From Azospirillum picis (GTDB lineage: Bacteria; Pseudomonadota; Alphaproteobacteria; Azospirillales; Azospirillaceae), in NCBI RefSeq assembly GCF_017876115.1, contig NZ_JAGINO010000026.1, positions 1 to 64,000 on the forward strand: DNA of 64,000 bases, written 5' to 3'. Shown here in pieces: positions 1-10,508 of the stretch (position 1 is its first letter; every line of letters begins with the position of its first letter). The translations under genes and the position numbers were made by a program. A model generated the notes under the pieces. The model searched no databases. It saw only the letters and a list, made by a program, of their open reading frames with translations, and was not told the origin of the DNA.

Positions 1-716
1 GTGCCGTCCTTGGCGAAGGCCGGGCGCAGCTTGGCCAGAGCCTCGATGGTGGTGCCGTGCTTGGGATACTCGTCGGCCTCGACGACGGTGTCGCCTTTCC
101 GGCCCTTGATGGTGACCGGAACGATCTCGTCCTTGAAGCGGCCGGCCTTCTGGGCGGCTTCCGCCTTCTGCTGCGAGGCCAGCGCGAAGAGGTCCTGCCG
201 CTCGCGGTCGAGGTTCCAGGCGCGGGCGACATTCTCGGCGGTGACGCCCATGTGGTAGCCGTGGAAGGCCTCCCACAGCCCGTCCTTGATCATGCTGTCC
301 AGCATCTCGGCCGTGCCCATCTTGGTGCCGTTGCGCAGATGCATGAGGTGGGGCGACAGGCTCATGTTCTCCTGGCCGCCGACCACCATCACCTCCGCGT
401 CGCCGGTGCGGATGGCCTGCCAGCCGAGTGCGACGGAGCGCAGGCCGGAGCCGCAGACCTGGTTGATGCCGAAGGCGGTCTTTTCAGCCGGAATGCCGGC
501 GGCGATCGCCGCCTGGCGGGCCGGGTTCTGGCCCTGGCCGGCGGTCAGCACCTGGCCCAGGATCACCTCCGACACCTCGGCGGCGTCGGTGTGGGCGCGC
601 GACAGCGCCTCGCGGATCACGGCGGCGCCGAGCTCGTGGGCGGGGACCGCCGAAAGCGACCCGTTGAAGCTGCCGATGGCGGTGCGGGCCGCACCGGCGA
701 TGACGATCTCGGTCAT
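1..716 (-). CDS. atoB: Acetyl-CoA acetyltransferase (thiolase), 3' end outside the window
   Basis: This is a biosynthetic/degradative thiolase that interconverts acetoacetyl-CoA and two acetyl-CoA in the cytoplasm. The visible N-terminal 238 residues begin MTEIVIAGAARTAIGSF and contain the nucleophile region NQVCGSGLRS (Cys near residue 89) and the GGQENMS loop typical of thiolase I/II. The C-terminal half, with the second cysteine and the GHP motif, lies beyond position 1. It is the last gene of an atoD-atoA-atoE-atoB string in the E. coli order, 91 bp after atoE, so it most likely completes acetoacetate/butyrate degradation by cleaving the acetoacetyl-CoA made by AtoDA. The alternative name phaA/phbA is possible from sequence alone; context favours atoB. 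Confidence 0.9.
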   Translation of the reverse strand, partial: MTEIVIAGAARTAIGSFNGSLSAVPAHELGAAVIREALSRAHTDAAEVSEVILGQVLTAGQGQNPARQAAIAAGIPAEKTAFGINQVCGSGLRSVALGWQAIRTGDAEVMVVGGQENMSLSPHLMHLRNGTKMGTAEMLDSMIKDGLWEAFHGYHMGVTAENVARAWNLDRERQDLFALASQQKAEAAQKAGRFKDEIVPVTIKGRKGDTVVEADEYPKHGTTIEALAKLRPAFAKDG

Positions 717-807
717 GGAGGACTTCTCCGGAACGGTTGGTTCTTGACGGATGGGCCGGCCGCCGCGCCCCTGAGGCGGGCTGCGGCGGCCGGTGGTTTG
801 GAAAGGC

Positions 808-2181
808 TCAGAGGTAGAGGCCTATCAGGAAGATCGGCAGCGTGATGACCAGCGCGGTCGCGCAGTAGCCCATGATGTCGCGCACCCCGAGCCCGGCGAT
901 GGCGAGCGCCGGCAGCGCCCAGAAGGGCTGCGCCATGTTCATCCACTCCTCGCCGTAGGCGATGGCCATCGCCGCCTTGCCGAGGTCGACGCCGAGCTGC
1001 TGGGCGGCCGGCATGATGAACGGACCCTGGACCACCCAGTGGCCGCCGCCCGACGGCACCGCGAAGTTGATCAGCCCCGACGACAGGAAGGCCAGGACCG
1101 GGAAGGTCTCCTTGTTGGCAATGTCGACGAACAGGTTGGTGATCAGCCCGCCCAGGCCGGAATGCTCCATCATGATCTGGATGCCGGCATAGAAGGGAAA
1201 CTGGACCATGATGCCGGCGGTGCCGCGGGCGGCGTTGGCGACGGCGCGGGCATAGGCCATCGGCGTGCCGTGCAGGATCAGTCCGGCCACCAGCATGATC
1301 AGGTTGACCGTGTTGATGTTCAGGTCGAAGCCCTTGGCCTGGAAGTGCAGGAACAGGTAGCCGATGCCGAGTGCCGCGACGACGAAGCCGAGGACGCGGC
1401 TCTCCTCCAGCTTTTCGGCCGGGCTGGCGTCGGGGCCGAGCACGCGCTTGGTCGAGGGCTCCGGCTTCAGCAGCGCCGGGTCGACCGCCACCACCTCGCT
1501 CGGCTTCGGATGCATCATCCGGCAGATCAGCGGCAGCACGACGATCAGGGCCAGCGTGATGCCGATGTTGTAGGTGGTGAAGATGGTGTCGGCGATCGGG
1601 ATCAGGCCGACCGTCTTCTCCATCGGGTTGCCCTTGGTCGCGGCGACCAGCGGCACCGAGGCCGAGAAGCCGCCATGCCACGTCATGAAGCCGATGTAGG
1701 CCGAGGCGATCAGCAGTCGGTAGTCGGATTTGGGGACGCGGCGCGCCACTTCGCGGGCGAACATCGCGCCGACGACGAGGCCGAAGCCCCAGTTGATGAC
1801 GTTGGTGACGGCGGCGGCGAAGCAGACCAGCATGACGCCCTGGGCCGGCGTCTTGGCGATCGAGGCCACGCGGCCCATGACGTTGCGGACCGGCTCGGAA
1901 CTGGCCAGCGCGTGGCCGGTGACCAGGACCAGGGCCATCTGCATCGAGAAGGCCAGCAGGTTCCAGAAGCCGTTGCCCCACATCCGCACCAGGTCGACCG
2001 GGCCGCTCGGCGTCAGCCACCAGGCGAAGCCGAAGGTCAGCACGGTCAGCAGGATGGCGAAGATCAGGGGGTCGGGCAGGTAGCGGCTGACCAGCCAGGT
2101 CAGCGCCCGGGAAATCGGGGTGATCGGGTTGAAGCGGGAGCCGGCGTCCGGCGCCGGCCCGGGAGCAGTGGTGACGCTCAT
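808..2181 (-). CDS. atoE: Short-chain fatty acid transporter AtoE
   Basis: A 457-residue integral membrane protein of the AtoE/ScfA family that takes up short-chain fatty acids such as butyrate or acetoacetate. Many hydrophobic segments run through the protein, starting with FAILLTVLTFGFAWWL. Family-like stretches include SGGGHWVVQGPFI and the C-terminal YGEEWMNMAQPFWALP. The start MSVTTAPGPAPDAG was chosen because it gives the normal family length and has GGAGAC a few bases upstream. A longer frame to 2253 adds an Arg/Pro-rich leader that does not look natural. It sits between atoA and atoB. Confidence 0.9.
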   Translation of the reverse strand: MSVTTAPGPAPDAGSRFNPITPISRALTWLVSRYLPDPLIFAILLTVLTFGFAWWLTPSGPVDLVRMWGNGFWNLLAFSMQMALVLVTGHALASSEPVRNVMGRVASIAKTPAQGVMLVCFAAAVTNVINWGFGLVVGAMFAREVARRVPKSDYRLLIASAYIGFMTWHGGFSASVPLVAATKGNPMEKTVGLIPIADTIFTTYNIGITLALIVVLPLICRMMHPKPSEVVAVDPALLKPEPSTKRVLGPDASPAEKLEESRVLGFVVAALGIGYLFLHFQAKGFDLNINTVNLIMLVAGLILHGTPMAYARAVANAARGTAGIMVQFPFYAGIQIMMEHSGLGGLITNLFVDIANKETFPVLAFLSSGLINFAVPSGGGHWVVQGPFIMPAAQQLGVDLGKAAMAIAYGEEWMNMAQPFWALPALAIAGLGVRDIMGYCATALVITLPIFLIGLYL

Positions 2182-2263
2182 GGCGGGTCTCCGGCACGGG
2201 GGAAGGCGCCGCCCGTGTGGGCTGGCGACGCGGGCGGTCTCCCCCATGCCCATGGTTGGGACG

Positions 2264-2917
2264 TCAGGCGATCGGCATGGTCGGCACGGTGGCGGGCACG
2301 ATCAGCTCGGCACCGGTTAGGGCCTGCACGTCGGCCACCGAGACGCCGGGCGCCACCTCCTTGAGGACCAGCCCCTTGTCGGTCGGCTCGATCACGGCCA
2401 GCTCGGTGACGATCAGGTCGACGCGCCGCACCGAGGTCAGCGGCAGCTCGCAGCGCTTGACGATCTTGGGCGTGCCCTTGGCGCTGTGCTGCATGGCGAC
2501 GATCACCCGCTTGGCGCCGGAGACCAGGTCCATCGCACCGCCCATGCCGGGCACCATCTTGCCGGGGACCATCCAGTTGGCGAGCCGGCCCTCCTCGTCG
2601 ACCTGCAGGCCGCCGAGCACGGTCACGTCGAGGTGGCCGCCGCGGATCAGGCCGAAGGACATCGCGCTGTCGAAGGAGGCGGCGCCCGGAACGGCGCCGA
2701 TCGGGCTGCCGCCGGCATCGCTCAGATCCTCGTTCTCCGCCCCCGCCTCGGGCACCGGCGCCATGCCGACGATGCCGTTCTCCGACTGGAAGAAGACGTT
2801 GACGCCGGCCGGCAGATGGGCGGCGACCATGGTGGGCAGGCCGATGCCGAGATTGACCAGGTTGCCCGCCTGCAGCTCCAGCGCCACGCGCTTGGCGATC
2901 AGGGTTTTCTCATCCAT
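2264..2917 (-). CDS. atoA: Acetate/acetoacetate CoA-transferase beta subunit
   Basis: The 217-residue beta subunit of a family I CoA transferase, which moves CoA from acetyl-CoA to acetoacetate or a short-chain acid. The motif SENGIVGMAP holds the Glu expected to form the CoA thioester intermediate, and GGHLDVTVLGGLQVD is typical of the family. The start MDEKTLIAKRVALELQ overlaps the end of atoD by 8 bp, so the two subunits are probably translationally coupled. Length is normal for the family. Confidence 0.94.
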   Translation of the reverse strand: MDEKTLIAKRVALELQAGNLVNLGIGLPTMVAAHLPAGVNVFFQSENGIVGMAPVPEAGAENEDLSDAGGSPIGAVPGAASFDSAMSFGLIRGGHLDVTVLGGLQVDEEGRLANWMVPGKMVPGMGGAMDLVSGAKRVIVAMQHSAKGTPKIVKRCELPLTSVRRVDLIVTELAVIEPTDKGLVLKEVAPGVSVADVQALTGAELIVPATVPTMPIA

Positions 2918-3572
2918 GGCGGCGCTCCTTGGCGACCAGGCAGTCGACCAGCACGTTCGGGGTGACGACGCTGTCGGGCGGGATGACGCCGACCGGCACG
3001 ATGTCCTCGGCCTCGGCGATCACCAGCTCGGCGGCCATCGCCATCAGCGGGTTGAAGTTGCGCGCCGTCAGCGCGTATTCGAGGTTCCCCAGATAGTCGG
3101 CGCGCTTGGCGGCGATCAGCGCCACGTCGGCCTTCAGCGCGGTTTCCAGCAGGTAGACCTTGCCGTCCAGCTCGATGCGCTGCTTGCCGTCCTCGACCAC
3201 CGTTCCCACGCCGGTGGGCGTCAGCACGCCGCCCAGCCCGAAGCCGCCGGCGCGCACCCGCTCCGCCAGGGTCCCCTGCGGCACCAGCTCGACCACCGTC
3301 TCGCCGGCGATCATCTGCCGCTGGGTCTCGGAATTGGTGCCGATGTGGCTGGCGATCACCTTGCGCACCACCTTCGCCGACACCAGCCGGCCGATCCCCA
3401 CGGTCGGGCGGGCGGTGTCGTTGGCGATGACCGTCAGGTCGCGCTTGCCCTGCCGCAGCAGTTCGTCGATCAGGTGGGGCGGCGTACCGACCCCCATGAA
3501 GCCCCCGATCATCAGGACCGCGCCGTCGGGAATCATCGCGACGGCCTCTTCCAGCTTTCGCACTTTACTCAT
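2910..3572 (-). CDS. atoD: Acetate/acetoacetate CoA-transferase alpha subunit
   Basis: The 220-residue alpha subunit partnering AtoA. The N-terminus MSKVRKLEEAVAMIPDGAVL followed by GGFMGVGTPPHLIDELL is the CoA-binding start of family I transferases, and GGFGLGGVLTPTGVGT is the oxyanion-loop region. It is the first gene of atoDAEB on the minus strand. A sigma-54-type promoter lies about 230 bp upstream, with an inverted-repeat enhancer beyond it, and the AtoC gene lies next upstream. This makes AtoSC control very likely. Confidence 0.94.
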   Translation of the reverse strand: MSKVRKLEEAVAMIPDGAVLMIGGFMGVGTPPHLIDELLRQGKRDLTVIANDTARPTVGIGRLVSAKVVRKVIASHIGTNSETQRQMIAGETVVELVPQGTLAERVRAGGFGLGGVLTPTGVGTVVEDGKQRIELDGKVYLLETALKADVALIAAKRADYLGNLEYALTARNFNPLMAMAAELVIAEAEDIVPVGVIPPDSVVTPNVLVDCLVAKERRHG

Positions 3573-3800
3573 TCGACGTCTCCCTTGGACGTCGGGGCGC
3601 CACGGACCGGAGCCTCCTCCAGGTCACGACGGCAACCCCGCGGGCGCGGATCCGTCCGATGCCGCCGGCAGGCCGGCGGGACGAGCCCGGCGCTCATTCT
3701 TGGTTTCGAAGCGTTGGTTTCGCAGCGCTGCGACCGGAGGACCCGGAGCGTCCACGCCATCGCGGTGGGGCCCTCGGGCCGGCCGGCCTACCCACACATA

Positions 3801-3816
3801 CGCAAGGGGTATGCCA
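3801..3816 (-). promoter_or_regulatory. Sigma-54 (-24/-12) promoter of atoDAEB
   Basis: On the minus strand this reads TGGCAT, five bases, then TTGCG: the GG(-24)/GC(-12) arrangement with correct spacing, differing from the TGGCAC-N5-TTGCA consensus at two positions. It lies in the atoC-atoD gap, pointing at atoD, about 230 bp before the atoD start, and implies a long untranslated leader. The neighbouring AtoC has the sigma-54-contacting GAFTGA loop, so this is the expected target promoter. Confidence 0.8.
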
Positions 3817-3912
3817 AACCCCGCCATTCGGGGGAGGGACCGGAAAACCAAGGATCCGACTGCCCCGCCGCCGTGCCGGCCCGGCCCGGCCGGCTCCCGC
3901 CGGCCATGACCG

Positions 3913-3950
3913 GTGCGCAACTTTGTGCGTGCTGCGCAAATTCTTGCGCA
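3913..3950. promoter_or_regulatory. Paired inverted repeats, probable AtoC enhancer
   Basis: Positions 3933-3950 form a perfect inverted repeat, TGCGCAA-ATTC-TTGCGCA. Immediately beside it, 3913-3932 contains a second, degenerate copy (TGCGCAA-CTTT-GTGCGTG). The two centres are about 19-20 bp apart, roughly two helical turns, and lie about 110-140 bp upstream of the sigma-54 promoter. This is the geometry of a bacterial enhancer-binding-protein site and resembles the twin palindromes of E. coli AtoC. Confidence 0.7.
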
Positions 3951-3973
3951 GCGGCCGGCCCCCGCCGGTACGG

Positions 3974-5394
<1,421 letters not shown>

Positions 5395-5398
<4 letters not shown>

Positions 5399-7353
5399 GT
5401 CTCGGCCGTCCGGCTGTGAAGGAAGGGAATCCGCAGCGTCACCGTGGTGCCGGCGCCGGGCGTGCTGGCGATGGTGATGGTGCCGTGGTGAGCATCCACG
5501 ATCCGGTGCGCCATCGCCAGCCCCAAGCCGGTGCCGTTGGGCTTGGTCGAGAAGAAGGGATCGAACACCTTGTCGAGATTCTCCGGCGCGATGCCCTCGC
5601 CGTCGTCGGTGACGGCCACCACCGCCTCGCGCCCGTCCACGGCGGCGGTGGAAATCGTGATGACGCCGGTTTCCGTGGTCGCCTGGGTGGCGTTGATGAT
5701 CAGGTTCAGCACCACCTGCTTCAGCGCCTCGCCGTCGGCCTCCGCCCGCGGCAGGTCGGCGGCGAGCGCCAGGGTGATCCGCGCGCTCGACTTGCGGCCG
5801 GCCAGCAGGGACACCTCGCGGATCAGGTCGTTGAGCTGGACCGGCCGGATGGTCGGCGGCCGGGGGCGGCCGAACTCCAGCAGTTCGGTGACCAGCCGGT
5901 TCAGGCTGTCGACCTGCCGCACGATCAGCGGGGCATAGCGCTGCCATTCCCGGACGTCGTCCGACGTCTCCAGGAACTGCATGAAGCCGCGGATCGAGGT
6001 CAGCGGGTTGCGCACCTCGTGGGCGAGCCCGGCGACCAGCTCGCCCAGCGCCGCCAGCCGGTCGGCCCGCATGATCTGCGTCCGCAGCCGCTGCTGTTCG
6101 GTCAGATCCTTCAGCACCACCACCGCCCCGATCGCCTCGCCGCGGCTGTTGCGCAGCAGGCTGCTGGAGACGTTGAGGTGCAGGGTCTGCCGGGTGCCGG
6201 GGAAATCCAGCGTCACGCCGATGTGCGGCTGCCCGGTCCTGAGCGTGTCCAGCAGCGGGCTGGCGAACTGCCCGTCGGCCTTGAACAGCGACGCATAGGG
6301 CCTGCCGATCACCTCGGCGGCCTTCACCCCGATCATCGCCTCGGCCGCCGGGTTGACCGCCGTGACCTGCCCGGTCCAGTCGACCGCGATCACCCCGTCG
6401 GCGATGCTGTGCAGGATGTTCTCGGTCAGCGACTGGGCGTCCAGCAGGGCGCGGGCCATGCCGTTGACCTCGACCGCGATCTCGCCGACCTCGCCCGGCG
6501 GCGGGCGGATCGCATGGCCGAGATCGCTGCGCATGCGGATCAGCCCGTCGATGATCCCCCGGATGTCGCGGCCGACCCCGCGCGACAGGGTATGGGACAG
6601 CAGCAGCCCGAGCAGGATGCCGGCGAGGCTGACGGTGAGCACCGCGCGGTCCATCGCCGCCGCCTGCCGCTCGACGTCGTCGGACAGCTCGTTGGCCCAG
6701 ATGTAGCCGATCACGCCGCCGTCGCGGACGATCGGCAGCATCGCGTTCAGGATGAGCCCTCGCACCTGCCGGCCGCTCTCGACCGCGCGCCTGCCGCTTT
6801 CGAGCACATGCCAGCCGGGATGCTCGGGCGGGATGCTGGTGCCGACGGTGGCGCTGTAGTCGCGGCTCGGCCCATAGGTGATGATGGCGTCGAGCGCCCG
6901 GCTGTAATAGCCGACCCCGACCCCCGGATTGGCGGCGGCGACGAGGTCGGTAAAGGGGGTCAGCCGCTCCGACAGGATGCGGATCGCGGCAGCGCGGCCG
7001 GCGCCGTTTCCATCGTTGCCGGTGCCATCAGTATGGGCGCCTTCGGCACCGGTGCCGGCCTCCGCCAGGAGGGCGTCGAAGCCCGGACCGAGATGGGCGT
7101 CCAGCAGCCGGGTCAGGCCGAACAGCTTTTCGGTCTTCTCCTGGACCAGCGCCTGGCGCCCCTCCCGTTCCAGGAGATAGCCGGTCAGCGAGATCGGCAG
7201 GGAGACCACCGCCAGGGAAACCAGGAACAGCTTGCCGCGCAGGGTATTCGGCAGGAAGCCGCGAAGCCAGGCCACCGGCGCCCAATGCAAGGGGGACCGG
7301 TTCAGGGGAATCCAGCCCGAGGGCTGGCGGTCCTGGCGAGGCATGACACCCAC
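5395..7353 (-). CDS. atoS: Sensor histidine kinase AtoS
   Basis: A 652-residue membrane histidine kinase. A transmembrane segment lies near residues 43-63, followed by a periplasmic region to about 235, a second membrane segment (about 237-256), a HAMP-like linker, and a PAS domain (about 310-420). The HisKA domain has phosphoacceptor His445 in LAHEVRNPLTSIRGF, and a C-terminal ATPase has the DDGEGI and GTGLGLAM boxes. The stop overlaps the atoC start. The order atoS-atoC-atoDAEB is that of E. coli. The periplasmic part contains a low-complexity Gly/Asp/Asn stretch near residues 100-120. MPRQDRQ three codons downstream is an alternative start. Confidence 0.88.
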
Positions 7354-7498
7354 TCCGTCGGCAAGGGCGCCATCCGCGAGGGCGCCGGGGCGATAGCAGA
7401 GTCACCGCCGGAGCGGCGGATGCAAGCGCCGCCTGCCGGCCTGCGGCAGTGGGGCGCGGGTGAGGCGCGGGCGCGGCCCACGGCGACAAGGGCGGGCT

Positions 7499-8281
7499 TC
7501 AGCCCGTCACGATGCGCAGGCCGCCCGCCGAGAGGCGCTCGGCCCGCGCCGCATCGAGGCCGTGGTCGCAGCACAGGAGGCCGAAGCTGTCGAGCTTGGC
7601 GAAGAAGGCCGGCTTGACCTGGTCGAACTTGCTGGTGTCGACCACCAGCGCCTTGGTCACCGCGTTGGCGATGGCGGTCTGCTTGATCTCCACCTCGTGG
7701 AAGTTGGAGCAGCTTATCCCGAGCGACTCGTGCACGCCGCCGGCCGAGATGAAGGCGGTGTTGATGCCGATGCCGCGCAGCATCTCCAGCGACTCCGGAC
7801 TGGAGAAGGAGGCCGAGGAGGCGTGGTAGAGCCCGCCAAGCATGACCACGCGCACGCCCGGCTTCTTGCAGACGATCTCGGCGATGTTCATGGCGTAGCA
7901 GACCACGGTGAGCTGGCTGTCGGGAGGAATGCGGCTGGCCAGATGTGTCGTCGTGGTGCCGCAGTCGATGAACACCGTCTCGCCCGGCTTCACCAGGGTG
8001 GCCGCCGCCTCGCCGGCGGCGCGCTTCATCTCGATATGGGCGTCCTGCTCGCGGTCGAGGAGATAACCCATGCCGCTGGCGCTCTCCACGCCGCCGGCGA
8101 TGTAGCCGCCGAGATAGGCGAAACGCCCGCCGCAGGACGCCATGTCGCGCCGCACCGTCATCTCGGAGACTCCCAGAAGCCGCGCGGCATCCTTCAGGCG
8201 CAGGTAGCCCCCGGCATCCAGGGCGCTTTGCAGCCGGTTCAGACGCTCCGCCCTTCTCATCGACATGCCCGCATCCCGCAT
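7499..8281 (-). CDS. DeoR-family transcriptional repressor
   Basis: A protein of 260 residues (or 255 from the internal MSMRRAERL). The N-terminal DeoR helix-turn-helix is visible as LKDAARLLGVSEMTVRRDM. The rest is a sugar-phosphate isomerase-like effector domain with FIDCGTTTTHLA and KPAFFAKLDSFGLLCCDHGLD. It is transcribed divergently from deoC and the sugar ABC operon, with a perfect 14-bp palindrome (8469-8482) in the shared gap. It therefore most likely represses that operon until a phosphorylated sugar intermediate accumulates. Which sugar is not evident from the sequence. Confidence 0.88.
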   Translation of the reverse strand: MRDAGMSMRRAERLNRLQSALDAGGYLRLKDAARLLGVSEMTVRRDMASCGGRFAYLGGYIAGGVESASGMGYLLDREQDAHIEMKRAAGEAAATLVKPGETVFIDCGTTTTHLASRIPPDSQLTVVCYAMNIAEIVCKKPGVRVVMLGGLYHASSASFSSPESLEMLRGIGINTAFISAGGVHESLGISCSNFHEVEIKQTAIANAVTKALVVDTSKFDQVKPAFFAKLDSFGLLCCDHGLDAARAERLSAGGLRIVTG

Positions 8282-8421
8282 CGCTTCGGTTCCGGCAAAA
8301 CCACGCCTCCAAGCCCGGCGCCTCCAGGCCCGGCATGGCGGCGCACGGACGGTTTAACCCCGTTGGCGCATCACCCTCGACGGCATCGCCGTGGCCAATC
8401 TCACAAGCGCATGCATTGATC

Positions 8422-8451
8422 TTGACACACCGTCGCAGCGCATGGAACTAT
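8422..8451 (+). promoter_or_regulatory. Sigma-70-type promoter of the deoC-sugar operon
   Basis: A perfect TTGACA (8422-8427) is followed after 18 bp by AACTAT (8446-8451). The region is clearly more AT-rich than its surroundings and lies about 80 bp before the deoC start. The palindromic operator at 8469-8482 falls just after the predicted start point. Confidence 0.6.
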
Positions 8452-8468
8452 CCTTTCACAAAATGTTA

Positions 8469-8482
8469 GGATGTTAACATCC
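8469..8482. promoter_or_regulatory. Perfect 14-bp palindrome, probable DeoR-type operator
   Basis: GGATGTTAACATCC is identical to its reverse complement. It is preceded by TGTTA (8464-8468), which repeats the TGTTA inside the palindrome. It sits between the putative promoter and the deoC start, where a bound repressor would block transcription, and next to the gene of the DeoR-type regulator. Confidence 0.7.
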
Positions 8483-8533
8483 GGCGACAACGAGGAGAGA
8501 CCCGGCAGAAAGGGTTTCCCCGGGAGGATCAAG

Positions 8534-9205
8534 ATGGCTGTTCCCAGAGCCCCGCAGGCGTCGGCCGACCTGGCTGCGTTCATCGACCACACCCTGCTGC
8601 GCCCGGACGCCCAGCCTGCCGAGGTCGAGCGGCTGTGCGACGAGGCGCGCGCGCACGCCTTCAAGGCGGTCTGCGTCAACCCCCTCTCCATCCCGCTGGT
8701 GTCAGAACGGCTGGCCGGCACGCCGGTGGCGCCCTGCGCCGTGATCTGTTTCCCCTTCGGCGCCGATCCGACGGCGATCAAGACGGCTTCCGCCGAGTGG
8801 GTGGTCCGCCACGGCGCCCGCGAGGTCGACATGGTGATCCCGATCGGCCTGCTGAAGGCGGGCGAGACGGCCGCCGTGCGCGACGACATCGCCGCGGTCA
8901 AGCGGGCCTGCGGCGACGCGCTGCTGAAGGTCATCATCGAGACCTGCCTGCTCACCGACGAGGAAAAGGTGCTGGCCTGCCGGCTGTCGCAGGAGGCCGG
9001 CGCCGATTTCGTCAAGACCTCCACCGGCTTCGCCGGCGCAGGCGCCACAGCCGAGGACGTGGCGCTGATGCGCCGCACCGTCGGGGACGCCATGGGTGTC
9101 AAGGCGTCGGGCGGCGTGCGGACGACCGAGGATGCCCGCCGCATGATCGCGGCCGGCGCATCGCGCATCGGCGCCAGCGCCAGCGTGGCCATCGTCGGCG
9201 GCTGA
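8534..9205 (+). CDS. deoC: Deoxyribose-phosphate aldolase
   Basis: A 223-residue class I aldolase that splits 2-deoxyribose 5-phosphate into glyceraldehyde 3-phosphate and acetaldehyde. The Schiff-base lysine is Lys161 in DFVKTSTGFA. The second conserved lysine is near residue 190 in VKASGGVRT. The AFIDHTLLRPDA start region is characteristic. The ATG at 8534 was chosen for the GGGAGGATCAAG ribosome site. It is the first gene of a sugar uptake operon with two kinases, so the operon's sugar may be converted to a deoxy- or related pentose phosphate. Confidence 0.93.
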   Translation: MAVPRAPQASADLAAFIDHTLLRPDAQPAEVERLCDEARAHAFKAVCVNPLSIPLVSERLAGTPVAPCAVICFPFGADPTAIKTASAEWVVRHGAREVDMVIPIGLLKAGETAAVRDDIAAVKRACGDALLKVIIETCLLTDEEKVLACRLSQEAGADFVKTSTGFAGAGATAEDVALMRRTVGDAMGVKASGGVRTTEDARRMIAAGASRIGASASVAIVGG

Positions 9206-9376
9206 CGGCCGCCGGCCGTCCACGCCGACCATCGCGCCGGCCAGGCGGGTGTTCCGTCCGTCCCGCCCGGCGCGGCATCGCTGAAAAACGGAACGATGCG
9301 GAAAAGGGGTGGCGAACGCCCCCGCGCCGCCGGCTGGCCGGCGGCGCACAACGCCTGCCATGGGAGTCACGCCAAC

Positions 9377-10423
9377 ATGAAGAAGCTTCTGTCTTCGCTC
9401 ATCGTCGCCGCCTCGCTGGTCGCCGGACCGGCGATGGCCGCCGACCCGGTGCCGACGCCGGATGCCGTCAAGGCGCTGAAGTCGGACGCCACCAAGAAGA
9501 AATACACCATCGCCACCGTGGTGAAGGTCGACGGCATCGCCTGGTTCGACCGCATGCGCGACGGCGTGAAGCAGTTCGCCGCCGACACCGGCCACGACAC
9601 CTGGATGGTCGGCCCGAGCCAGGCCGACGCCGCGGCGCAGGTCCAACTGGTCGAGAACCTGATCGCCCAGGGCGTCGACGCCATCACCATCGTCCCCTTC
9701 TCGGTCGAGGCGGTCGAGCCGGTTCTGAAGAAGGCGCGCGACCGCGGCATCGTGGTGATCGCGCACGAGGCGTCGAACATCCAGAGCGCCGACTATGTGC
9801 TGGAGGCCTTCGACAACTTCGCCTACGGCGCCAAGCTGATGGAAGTGCTGGGCAAGTCGATGGGCGGCGAAGGCAAGTATGTCTGCACCGTCGGCAGCCT
9901 GACCTCGAAGTCGCAGAACGAGTGGATCGACGGCGCCGTCGCCTATCAGAAGGAACATTTCCCGAAGATGCAGATGGTGACCAACCGTCTGGAGACCTAT
10001 GACGACGCCAACACCGACTACAACAAGCTGAAGGAAGTCCTGACCACCTATCCCGACCTGAAGGGCGTGCTCGGCGGTCCGATGCCGACCTCGGCCGGCG
10101 CCGGCCGCCTGGTGGCGGAACGCGGCCTGAAGGGCAAGCTGTTCTTCTCCGGCACCGGGCTGGTGTCGGTGGCCGGCCAGTACCTCGCCCAGGGCGACAT
10201 CCAGTACATCCAGTTCTGGGATCCGGCGGTCGCCGGCTATGCCATGAACATGCTGGCGGTGATGGCGCTGGACGGCAAGAAGGACCAGATCAAGGCCGGC
10301 CTGAACCTGGGCCTGCCGGGCTACACCGCCCTGACCACGCCGCAGGGTGCCAAGGCCAACCTGCTGTACGGCCAGGGCTGGGTCGGCGTGACCAAGGAAA
10401 ACATGGACGCCTACGACTTCTGA
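9377..10423 (+). CDS. Sugar ABC transporter periplasmic binding protein (RhaS/LsrB type)
   Basis: A 348-residue periplasmic binding protein. A clear Sec signal peptide (MKKLLSSLIVAASLVAGPAMA) is cleaved after AMA. The mature part has the type I periplasmic fold signatures VQLVENLIAQGVDAITIVPF and GVLGGPMPTSAGAG. It resembles autoinducer-2/rhamnose-type binding proteins rather than ribose-type RbsB. It delivers an unidentified sugar to the permeases encoded downstream. A strong GC-rich hairpin follows the gene, as is common when the binding protein must be made in excess. Confidence 0.88.
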   Translation: MKKLLSSLIVAASLVAGPAMAADPVPTPDAVKALKSDATKKKYTIATVVKVDGIAWFDRMRDGVKQFAADTGHDTWMVGPSQADAAAQVQLVENLIAQGVDAITIVPFSVEAVEPVLKKARDRGIVVIAHEASNIQSADYVLEAFDNFAYGAKLMEVLGKSMGGEGKYVCTVGSLTSKSQNEWIDGAVAYQKEHFPKMQMVTNRLETYDDANTDYNKLKEVLTTYPDLKGVLGGPMPTSAGAGRLVAERGLKGKLFFSGTGLVSVAGQYLAQGDIQYIQFWDPAVAGYAMNMLAVMALDGKKDQIKAGLNLGLPGYTALTTPQGAKANLLYGQGWVGVTKENMDAYDF

Positions 10424-10433
10424 TGATCTGAAG

Positions 10434-10471
10434 GCGGGCGCCGGCGACCCTGTCCGGGCGCCGGCGCCCGC
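10434..10471 (+). other. Strong intercistronic hairpin after the binding-protein gene
   Basis: A perfect 13-bp inverted repeat (GCGGGCGCCGGCG and its complement) with a 12-nt loop lies between the binding-protein gene and the ATPase gene. No U-tract follows, so it is more likely an mRNA-stabilising or partial-termination element that keeps binding protein above ATPase and permease levels than a full terminator. Confidence 0.65.
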
Positions 10472-10508
10472 GTCTTCATCCCTACCCTCGAACCGCCGGG
10501 CGGAGGAC

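Noticed and set aside
2182..2253. N-terminal extension of AtoE
   Set aside because: The added residues are Arg/Pro-rich, lie before a start with a ribosome site, and exceed the usual family length.
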